Positions 5,535-11,572 of a DNA stretch of 11,572 bases are shown here, piece after piece. The translations under genes and the position numbers were made by a program. Below the pieces are notes generated by a model that worked only from the letters and a program-made list of their open reading frames with translations, was not told the origin of the DNA and made no database searches. This DNA comes from Desulfuromonadales bacterium (GTDB lineage Bacteria; Desulfobacterota; Desulfuromonadia; Desulfuromonadales; BM103): assembly GCA_030640215.1 (NCBI GenBank), contig DAOWJU010000225.1:1-11572 (forward strand), read 5' to 3'. Positions within the stretch are counted from its first letter, which is position 1, and each line of letters starts with the position of its first letter.

Positions 5535-6071
5535 ATGACCAAGCAACCAACAAATTCAGACCTTCGGCAACAAGCCGAATCAGCGGTCCGGCAAGCGGAA
5601 GATCGAGCCCGTTACTATTACTCGATCAAGCTACCTGATGCTGCCATCGACTTCTCCTTACGCGGTCGCTGTGCGGGTCAGGCCAGGGTTGATCGCAACG
5701 GTGACACCAACCTGCGCATCAACCATCAGTTACTTGCGGAAAACCTCGATGATTTCCTGAGCAATACCATTCCGCACGAAGTCGCCCACCTGATCGTCAA
5801 CTGGCAAGCCCGTAAAAATCGTCAACGGCCGCGACCACATGGGCCGGAATGGCAAGCTGTCATGCAGGCCTGTTTCAACCTTGAGCCAAAACGTTGCCAC
5901 AGTTATCAGACGACGTCGGCCCGTATTGTACCAAGGCCCTTTCTTTACAGCTGCAACTGCCGTGAGCACCTCCTGACCAGCATCATGCATAACAAGATCT
6001 CTCGTAGCTATCAAGCCCTCTGCAAGGCCTGTAGATCACCCCTCAAATTTATTGTCAAACAGCAAGCATAA
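5535..6071 (+). CDS. sprT: SprT-like zinc metalloprotein
   Basis: This 178-aa protein is close to the usual SprT length (E. coli SprT, 165 aa). The zinc-metalloprotease motif HEVAH is at 81-85, with a third ligand His102 in PHGPEW. A C-terminal zinc-ribbon pattern is formed by Cys140 and Cys142 (CNC), His145 and Cys163-x2-Cys166, as in SprT rather than WSS1. The family includes eukaryotic SPRTN, which cleaves DNA-protein crosslinks; the bacterial role is not settled. The ATG at 5535 lacks a clear Shine-Dalgarno sequence. The gene begins 48 bp after the RelA_SpoT/TPR gene and probably shares its transcript. Confidence 0.88.
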   Translation: MTKQPTNSDLRQQAESAVRQAEDRARYYYSIKLPDAAIDFSLRGRCAGQARVDRNGDTNLRINHQLLAENLDDFLSNTIPHEVAHLIVNWQARKNRQRPRPHGPEWQAVMQACFNLEPKRCHSYQTTSARIVPRPFLYSCNCREHLLTSIMHNKISRSYQALCKACRSPLKFIVKQQA

Positions 6072-6088
6072 GAATCAGGAAACTTACA

Positions 6089-6115
6089 GTGCTACGATTT
6101 TACGATTCGTAGCAC
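6089..6115. promoter_or_regulatory. NikR-like operator upstream of the cbiMQO operon
   Basis: GTGCTAC (6089-6095), 13 bases, then GTAGCAC (6109-6115) make a perfect inverted repeat; the arms extend to 9 bp (GTGCTACGA/TCGTAGCAC). This resembles the GTGTTAC-N13/14-GTAACAC type that I recall for NikR in deltaproteobacteria, and its position, ending 7 bases before the -35, fits. The same hairpin lies 18 bases after the sprT stop and is followed by TTTCC, so a weak sprT terminator is a second reading. Confidence 0.55.
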
Positions 6116-6122
6116 TTTCCCC

Positions 6123-6152
6123 TTGACCAACTCCCCCATGCAACACTAGAGT
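6123..6152 (+). promoter_or_regulatory. Candidate sigma-70 promoter for cbiMQO
   Basis: TTGACC (6123-6128) matches -35 at five of six positions. TAGAGT (6147-6152) after an 18-base spacer matches -10 at four of six. It lies between the NikR-like operator and the leader palindromes, about 110 bases before the cbiM start. Confidence 0.45.
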
Positions 6153-6160
6153 GTCACGAA

Positions 6161-6231
6161 AGCACATATTGTGCTACGTACAGATCCCGTAGCTTCTGCA
6201 TGATTTCACTTGATCCCATGAGAACAAGTGA
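6161..6231 (+). promoter_or_regulatory. Palindromes in the cbiM leader
   Basis: AGCACATATTGTGCT (6161-6175) is a perfect 6+3+6 palindrome whose right half runs into another GTGCTAC half-site (6171-6177). GCTACG (6173-6178) also faces CGTAGC (6188-6193). Further down, TCACTTG (6206-6212) pairs with CAAGTGA (6225-6231) over 7 bp with a 12-base loop. The half-sites repeat the motif of the upstream operator but with different spacing, so they may be secondary repressor contacts. No cobalamin riboswitch core was found. Confidence 0.4.
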
Positions 6232-6271
6232 GCTCCAATCAAGCACAGCGGAGCGAAAAGGAAAACTCACT

Positions 6272-7315
6272 ATGCATATGGCAGATGCACTCGTCTCCCC
6301 GGCCGTAGGTGGAGCGTTCTGGGTGGCCGCCGCCGGAACCATCGCTTACTGTTCGGCGCGTGTACGCAAAGATTTCGATGATCGCAAAGTACCGCTCATG
6401 GGAGTGCTCGGAGCCTTTGTCTTCGCTGCGCAGATGATCAACTTCACCATCCCGGCAACCGGTTCAAGTGGTCATCTTGGCGGAGGACTGCTGCTGGCCA
6501 TTCTGCTCGGCCCCTCTGCGGCCTATCTGACCATCGCCTCGGTGCTGATGGTACAAGCCCTCTTCTTCGCTGATGGCGGCCTGCTCGCTTTAGGCTGCAA
6601 CATGTTCAATCTCGGTGTTTTCCCGGCCTTTATCGCATATCCCTTCATCTACAAAAAACTGGTCGGCCGTGAGCCGCGCCAGGCCAGAATGGTCACCGCA
6701 TCAATCATCGCTGCGGTGGTTGCCTTGCAATTCGGCTCTCTGGGGGTTGTGCTGCAAACGGTTGCTTCGGGGGTCTCCGCCCTGCCGTTCAACGCCTTTG
6801 TCTTGCTGATGCAGCCGATTCATCTCGGCATTGGCGTCGTCGAAGGTGTGGTCACAGCACTGGTTGTTTCCTTTATCTATCAAGCCAGGCCGGATATTTT
6901 AGAGAGTGTTTTACAGGAAAAGCCCCTTGGCAAGATGCCGACAAAATCCCTGTTGGCAGCTTTTCTGATCGCGACCGTACTGATCGGCGGTGTGCTATCC
7001 TGGTTCGCTTCCGAAAATCCTGACGGGCTGGAATGGTCAATTGCGAAGATCACTGGCTCTGCCGAATTGCCGGAGACGGAGCACAAGGAACATGCGAAAC
7101 TGGCCAACCTGCAGGAGAAGACCAGCATCCTTCCCGGCTATGCTCTGCCTGCAGAAGAGGGCCACAGCGAAGATTCGGCCCAGACAGCCAGCGCTGAGCG
7201 AGTTGGCACCAGCCTCTCCGGAATTATTGGCGGAACGCTCACCCTGGTGATCTGCACTCTGATCGGCGTATTCTTAAAGAGACGAACTTCTGCACATCCA
7301 CAACAGGCAAAATAG
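6272..7315 (+). CDS. cbiM: ECF transporter S component CbiM/NikM with fused PDGLE domain (nickel/cobalt uptake)
   Basis: This 347-aa membrane protein captures the metal ion in an ECF-type importer. It starts MHMADALVSP, the CbiM/NikM N-terminus in which the free amine and His2 bind Ni or Co. The further ligand His68 lies in GSSGHLGGG, and FADGGLLALGCNMFNLG (about 117-133) is the usual core motif. After the CbiM domain (about 1-210) come a membrane helix, the PDGLE motif at about 249-253, a long polar loop and a last helix. This replaces a separate CbiN/NikN. ATG 6272 is chosen for its N-terminal His2 and the upstream AAAAGGAAAA; an in-frame start at 6200 would destroy the metal-binding terminus. 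The NikR-like operator suggests nickel, but cobalt is not excluded. Confidence 0.9.
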   Translation: MHMADALVSPAVGGAFWVAAAGTIAYCSARVRKDFDDRKVPLMGVLGAFVFAAQMINFTIPATGSSGHLGGGLLLAILLGPSAAYLTIASVLMVQALFFADGGLLALGCNMFNLGVFPAFIAYPFIYKKLVGREPRQARMVTASIIAAVVALQFGSLGVVLQTVASGVSALPFNAFVLLMQPIHLGIGVVEGVVTALVVSFIYQARPDILESVLQEKPLGKMPTKSLLAAFLIATVLIGGVLSWFASENPDGLEWSIAKITGSAELPETEHKEHAKLANLQEKTSILPGYALPAEEGHSEDSAQTASAERVGTSLSGIIGGTLTLVICTLIGVFLKRRTSAHPQQAK

Positions 7316-7363
7316 CGACGTGATTATCAGCCTCCTAAATAATCCGGGCAACGGGGAACCCTG

Positions 7364-8179
7364 ATGCTGGCAATCGACGGCTCGTTTCTCGATTTTAAAC
7401 AGCTCGATCTGCTCGCTCTGCGGCAGACGCCCGTCCATCGCCTCGACTCGCGCGCCAAGGTTCTGACCACGCTCTGCTTCACCATCTGCGTGGTCTCTTT
7501 CGATCGCTACCAGATATCCGCAATGCTACCGTTTCTGATCTATCCCGCAGTTTTGATGGCAATCGGCGACCTGCCTTTCGGCTATATCATGCGCAAAATC
7601 GTCATTGTGATTCCCTTCGCCCTGATGATCGGCCTGTTCAACCCGATCTTTGACCGCCAGGTACTGATGCAGATCGGTTCACTCGATATCTGGGGTGGCT
7701 GGATCTCCTGCATCTCGATCCTGGTTCGCGCTATTCTCACGGCCAGCGCCGCCATTATCCTGGTTGCGATAACCGGCTTTCCGGCAATCTGTGAGGCACT
7801 GGAAAAGCTGAAAATGCCGCAGACTTTCGCCGTACAACTGCTCTTTCTCTACCGCTACATATTTGTCCTCACTGATGAGGGCGTGCGCACCGCACGGGCT
7901 CGTCAGCTACGCACCTTCGGCAAGCGGGGGCTCGGTATCCGTCATTTCGGTTCTCTGGTCGGCCATCTGCTGCTGCGCACCTGGGAGCGGGCCGAACGCA
8001 TCCATATGGCGATGCTGGCGCGCGGCTTTGCCGGAGAAGTCCACTCAACCCGTCGGCAAAGCCATTTTGGTCGAGCGGAGCTGCTTTTCATGAGCGGCTG
8101 GATCAGCCTTTTTATTCTGCTGCGTCTCTACAATGCCCCGCAACTGCTCGGCGGCCTTTTTACAGGAACACTGCCATGA
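7364..8179 (+). CDS. cbiQ: ECF transporter transmembrane component CbiQ/NikQ
   Basis: This 271-aa T component links the metal-binding S component to the ATPase. It has several hydrophobic helices (about 35-55, 58-75, 85-102, 115-145 and 240-260). The conserved cytoplasmic coupling region includes TARARQLRTFG (about 181-191) and ERAERIHMAMLARGF (about 212-226); the second Ala-Arg-Gly motif is intact and the first reads Ala-Arg-Gln. The N-terminal VHRLDSRAKV is typical of CbiQ. The start ATG has GGGGA upstream. The gene follows cbiM after 48 bp, and its stop overlaps the cbiO start by 4 bases (ATGA), indicating translational coupling. Confidence 0.92.
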   Translation: MLAIDGSFLDFKQLDLLALRQTPVHRLDSRAKVLTTLCFTICVVSFDRYQISAMLPFLIYPAVLMAIGDLPFGYIMRKIVIVIPFALMIGLFNPIFDRQVLMQIGSLDIWGGWISCISILVRAILTASAAIILVAITGFPAICEALEKLKMPQTFAVQLLFLYRYIFVLTDEGVRTARARQLRTFGKRGLGIRHFGSLVGHLLLRTWERAERIHMAMLARGFAGEVHSTRRQSHFGRAELLFMSGWISLFILLRLYNAPQLLGGLFTGTLP

Positions 8180-8997
8180 GTCATCATATTGTCCACGTCA
8201 AGAATCTGCAGCACACCTACCCTGATGAAACCGTTGCTCTGCGCGACGTCTCTTTTCTGATTCATCATGGCGAATCGGTGGGCATTATTGGCGCAAATGG
8301 TGCTGGCAAATCGACCCTACTACTTCACCTCAATGGCTACCTCTCGGCAACTTCGGGTGAAATTATCATCGGCGATGACCAGCTCTCGAAAGAAACATTG
8401 CCTGAGATCAGACGCACCGTGGGGATGGTCTTTCAAGACCCGGAAGATCAGCTCTTTATGCCGACAGTTTACGATGACGTTGCCTTCGGTCCGCTTAACC
8501 TTGGTCTTGATCCGGACGAAGTCGAAACCCGAGTGATGGAAGCGCTGCAGCGCGTTGAGGCCGTCGAATTGCGCAATAAACCTCCTTACCACCTCTCCGG
8601 CGGTGAGAAAAAACGTGTGGCCATTGCCACCGTGCTCTCCATGCTACCCGAGATACTGGTCCTCGATGAGCCGACTAACGGTCTCGATCCGCAGGCACGC
8701 CGACAATTGATTGCCCTGCTTCAGGCCTTTCATCATACGCGTATTGTTACCAGTCACGACCTGGATATGGTTCTGGAGCTATGTGAACGCACCATTGTTC
8801 TGCACGAAGGTAAGGTCATGGCCGATGGCCCGACTCTGGATATTTTCAACAACGAGGAATTACTCAAAACCTGCAGGCTCGAAAAACCGTTTGCCATGCA
8901 GGCCTGCCCGGTCTGTTCTCCTGACAAACGACCTCTCGTCAGCCAGCCTCCCCTGGTCCCTCCGCACAGCAATAAACCGCATGATCATGAACATTGA
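8176..8997 (+). CDS. cbiO: ECF transporter ATPase CbiO/NikO with Cys/His-rich C-terminal tail
   Basis: This 273-aa cytoplasmic ABC ATPase energises metal uptake. It has Walker A GANGAGKST (39-47), Q-loop Gln87 in VFQDPEDQLF, signature LSGGEKKR (140-147), Walker B LVLDEP (161-166, catalytic Glu165), the D-loop after it, and switch His194. The PEDQLF stretch is characteristic of ECF-type ATPases. The C-terminal tail after the core has CPVC (244-247) and ends HSNKPHDHEH (264-273), a likely extra metal-binding segment. It is co-transcribed with cbiM and cbiQ. One ATPase gene only, so the ATPase pair is probably a CbiO homodimer. Confidence 0.93.
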   Translation: MSHHIVHVKNLQHTYPDETVALRDVSFLIHHGESVGIIGANGAGKSTLLLHLNGYLSATSGEIIIGDDQLSKETLPEIRRTVGMVFQDPEDQLFMPTVYDDVAFGPLNLGLDPDEVETRVMEALQRVEAVELRNKPPYHLSGGEKKRVAIATVLSMLPEILVLDEPTNGLDPQARRQLIALLQAFHHTRIVTSHDLDMVLELCERTIVLHEGKVMADGPTLDIFNNEELLKTCRLEKPFAMQACPVCSPDKRPLVSQPPLVPPHSNKPHDHEH

Positions 8998-9087
8998 CTG
9001 GCATCAACACTTCTTAAAACAAAAGTTTCATTTCGTCAGCAGACCCACCCAGCATCAGCAACCCTTTCAGCGCTACAAAAACAAACC

Positions 9088-9114
9088 ATTGTTTTATTAA
9101 AAACAAACAATTTT
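9088..9114 (+). terminator. Weak AT-rich hairpin after cbiO
   Basis: ATTGTTT (9088-9094) and AAACAAT (9105-9111) pair perfectly and are followed by TTT. An overlapping stem TTGTTTT/AAAACAA (9089-9106) is also possible. The stem has little GC, so termination strength would be low. Confidence 0.25.
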
Positions 9115-9185
9115 ACTTAGACAAAACCTGATAATCGCGTTACTTTACCAAGCGGGAAAAAGGTCTGACCAAAGAACCATTTTCA

Positions 9186-9230
9186 CCACAAAATGTGGAT
9201 TTTCGCCAATCTTGGCAAAAAAACATTGGT
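9186..9230. promoter_or_regulatory. Candidate activator sites upstream of the sigma-54 promoter
   Basis: CCACA-AAA-TGTGG (9186-9198) is a perfect palindrome. GCCA-atct-TGGC, flanked by TTTT and AAAA, follows at about 9201-9220. CCAAT at about 9206 is repeated in inverted form as ATTGG at about 9225. These lie about 80-120 bases before the expected transcription start, the normal place for a sigma-54 enhancer-binding protein. Confidence 0.4.
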
Positions 9231-9280
9231 GTCGATTTGACAAACACCTATTTCTGCGGGACTTTTTAACACGGTAACAC

Positions 9281-9295
9281 TGGCACTATCTTTGC
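9281..9295 (+). promoter_or_regulatory. Sigma-54 (-24/-12) promoter for sucCD
   Basis: TGGCAC (9281-9286), a 5-base spacer and TTGC (9292-9295) match the RpoN consensus TGGCAC-N5-TTGC exactly, with the invariant GG and GC 10 bases apart. Transcription should begin near 9307, leaving a leader of about 60 bases before the sucC start. Confidence 0.75.
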
Positions 9296-9313
9296 CATTA
9301 CTCTACACAGGGA

Positions 9314-9329
9314 CGGTCGAGGGCGACCG
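9314..9329 (+). promoter_or_regulatory. Hairpin in the sucC leader
   Basis: CGGTCG (9314-9319) and CGACCG (9324-9329) form a 6-bp stem with an AGGG loop, just after the expected transcription start. It could stabilise the 5' end of the mRNA. It lies clear of the GGAGG ribosome-binding site at about 9353. Confidence 0.4.
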
Positions 9330-9367
9330 GCCCATAAAAACCTATTGCTTGCGGAGGTTAAACACCC

Positions 9368-10531
<1,164 letters not shown>

Positions 10532-10543
10532 GGAGAGATAACG

Positions 10544-11416
10544 ATGAGTATATTAATCGATAAAAACACCAAAGTTATTACCCAGGGGATCACCGGGTCC
10601 ACCGGTCTGTTCCATGCCCAGGGCGCCCGTGACTACGGCACCCAAATGGTTGGTGGGGTAACCCCCGGCAAGGGTGGCACCACAGTTGACGGATTTCCGG
10701 TCTTCGATACGGTCGAAGATGCTATTAAAGAAACCGGTGCCAACGCTTCGGTAATCTATGTGCCGCCGATCGGTAGTGCCGATGCGATTATGGAAGCGGT
10801 CGATGCAGGTATCGAGCTGGTGATCTGTATTACCGAAGGTGTGCCGGTGCTCGACATGGTCAAGGTTAAGAAATACATGGAAGGCAAGGACTGTCGACTG
10901 GTTGGTCCCAACTGCCCCGGTGTTATTACTCCAGGTGAGTGCAAGATAGGCATCATGCCCGGCTATATTCACAAGCCCGGCCCGGTCGGTGTAGTCTCCC
11001 GTTCCGGCACCCTGACCTACGAAGCCGTCTGGCAGTTGACGACCCGCGATATTGGCCAGACCACCTGCGTCGGTATCGGTGGAGACCCGGTCAACGGCAC
11101 CAGCCACCTTGATGTACTGAGAATGTTCGAAAACGATCCGGCCACCGAGGCGGTAATCATGATTGGTGAGATCGGTGGCGACGATGAAGAACAAGCCGCC
11201 GCCTTCGTTCGTGATCACATGACCAAGCCAGTGGCGGCATTCATTGCTGGGGCAACGGCACCTGCTGGCAAACGCATGGGTCATGCTGGCGCCATCATAT
11301 CCGGTGGCAAAGGTGACGCAGCGAGCAAGAAAACATTTCTAGCCGAGTGTGGCGTCAGTGTCGCTGACAGTCCGGCCGAGATGGCTGAAGCGTTGCTGAA
11401 AATCTGGCAACCCTGA
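10544..11416 (+). CDS. sucD: Succinyl-CoA synthetase alpha subunit
   Basis: This 290-aa protein (E. coli SucD is 289) carries the CoA-binding site and the phosphorylated histidine. The Rossmann-type CoA-binding N-terminus contains [12 protein letters not shown] (14-25) and GGVTPGKGG (37-45). LVGPNCPG (119-126) is the family signature. The active-site His247 lies in [14 protein letters not shown] (242-255), matching His246 of E. coli SucD. A strong AAGGAGA precedes the ATG, and only 12 bases separate it from sucC, so the two are co-transcribed and give a balanced alpha/beta complex. The strong terminator at 11440 ends the operon. Confidence 0.97.
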   Translation: MSILIDKNTKVITQGITGSTGLFHAQGARDYGTQMVGGVTPGKGGTTVDGFPVFDTVEDAIKETGANASVIYVPPIGSADAIMEAVDAGIELVICITEGVPVLDMVKVKKYMEGKDCRLVGPNCPGVITPGECKIGIMPGYIHKPGPVGVVSRSGTLTYEAVWQLTTRDIGQTTCVGIGGDPVNGTSHLDVLRMFENDPATEAVIMIGEIGGDDEEQAAAFVRDHMTKPVAAFIAGATAPAGKRMGHAGAIISGGKGDAASKKTFLAECGVSVADSPAEMAEALLKIWQP

Positions 11417-11439
11417 AACAGGTAAAAAAGACAGGATCG

Positions 11440-11469
11440 AAAAGGTCGCCCCTCCGGGTGACCTTTTTT
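11440..11469 (+). terminator. Intrinsic terminator of sucCD
   Basis: GGTCGCCC (11444-11451) pairs with GGGTGACC (11456-11463) over 8 bp with one G-U and a 4-base loop. Four A-T pairs extend the stem at the base and a run of six T (11464-11469) follows. It starts 24 bases after the sucD stop. Confidence 0.92.
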
Positions 11470-11500
11470 CGTCTCGCATGAGCAGAAAGAGACTGACAAG

Positions 11501-11539
11501 AAAAAAAACGCCCCACAGTCAGGAGGGAGACTGCGGGGC
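11501..11539 (-). terminator. Strong minus-strand intrinsic terminator for a gene right of the window
   Basis: Bases 11510-11520 pair with 11529-11539 over 11 positions (one G-U when read on the minus strand) around an 8-base loop. On the minus strand the stem is followed by G and then eight T (complement of A 11501-11508). A minus-strand TAA at 11559-11561 lies about 20 bases before the stem, consistent with the end of a convergent gene whose body is outside the window. Confidence 0.7.
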
Positions 11540-11560
11540 AAAAGGTTTTGGGTTACTCTT

Positions 11561-11567
11561 AGGAGGT
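11561..11567 (+). promoter_or_regulatory. Shine-Dalgarno-like AGGAGGT at the right edge
   Basis: AGGAGGT occurs 5 bases before the end of the window and could serve a plus-strand start just beyond it. It competes with the reading that this is the C-terminal codon region of a minus-strand gene, which the facing terminator favours. Confidence 0.25.
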
Positions 11568-11572
11568 AAAAA

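Larger units (their letters stand above)
8998..9280. other. Control region between cbiO and sucC without a gene
   Basis: No convincing frame is present. The part just after cbiO holds an AT-rich inverted repeat (9088-9111) that could be a weak terminator. Two palindromes that may bind an activator lie at 9186-9230. A TTGACA at 9237-9242 has no good -10 at normal spacing. Confidence 0.5.

Noticed and set aside
6072..6271. Cobalamin riboswitch before cbiM
   Set aside because: No B12-box-like core was seen. The leader shows palindromic protein-site patterns instead.
9237..9269. TTGACA as the -35 of a sigma-70 promoter for sucC
   Set aside because: The bases at 16-18 spacing (around GACTTT) do not resemble a -10. 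The sigma-54 element downstream is far better.

Overview
The window reads as a chromosomal segment of a Gram-negative bacterium of moderate GC content. The best guess is a deltaproteobacterium of the Desulfuromonadales/Geobacter type. That rests on four things: a strong sigma-54 (-24/-12) promoter in front of a core TCA-cycle operon; a NikR-like inverted repeat in front of an ECF metal transporter whose CbiM carries a fused PDGLE domain; a lone receiver-domain protein; and a degenerate intergenic hairpin repeat that I remember from this group. The taxonomic call is inference.

Left edge (1-142): only the 3' half of a tRNA-Asn(GTT) is present, from the anticodon loop through an encoded CCA, followed by an intrinsic terminator. 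The first ~32 bases cannot form the 5' half of the tRNA. This is the layout expected at the far attachment site of an element integrated in tRNA-Asn. The element would lie to the left of the window and the native chromosome would resume here.

143-2300: an AspT/YidE/YbjL-type transporter with two RCK_C domains, a 57-aa conserved-looking soluble protein, and an opposite-strand 55-aa protein with two predicted membrane segments.

2194-3237: a gene-poor stretch with a degenerate hairpin repeat, then a good sigma-70 promoter driving two tandem, equal-length (48 aa) paralogous single-pass membrane proteins of unknown function (29 of 48 residues identical). A structured, possibly switchable RNA region follows. 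This pair is the most novel-looking item in the window.

3238-6071: a secreted Spy/CpxP-like (LTXXQ) protein, a stand-alone response-regulator receiver, a (p)ppGpp-synthetase-like RelA_SpoT domain fused to TPR repeats without an HD hydrolase domain, and a SprT-type zinc metalloprotein. All are on the + strand.

6072-8997: an ECF-type nickel/cobalt uptake operon, cbiM(PDGLE)-cbiQ-cbiO. It is preceded by a perfect GTGCTAC-N13-GTAGCAC inverted repeat, a sigma-70 promoter and further palindromes. CbiO ends in a CxxC and a His-rich tail, which suggests extra metal binding.

8998-11572: a 370-bp control region with a near-consensus sigma-54 promoter and upstream inverted repeats, then sucC-sucD (succinyl-CoA synthetase) and a strong terminator. 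At the right edge a second strong terminator faces the other way, for a minus-strand gene outside the window; a plus-strand Shine-Dalgarno-like sequence lies at the extreme end.

The gene clusters look like ordinary chromosomal modules (transport, stress signalling, metal uptake, TCA cycle) next to an integration hotspot. No CRISPR array, transposase, toxin-antitoxin pair or clear defence system is visible.
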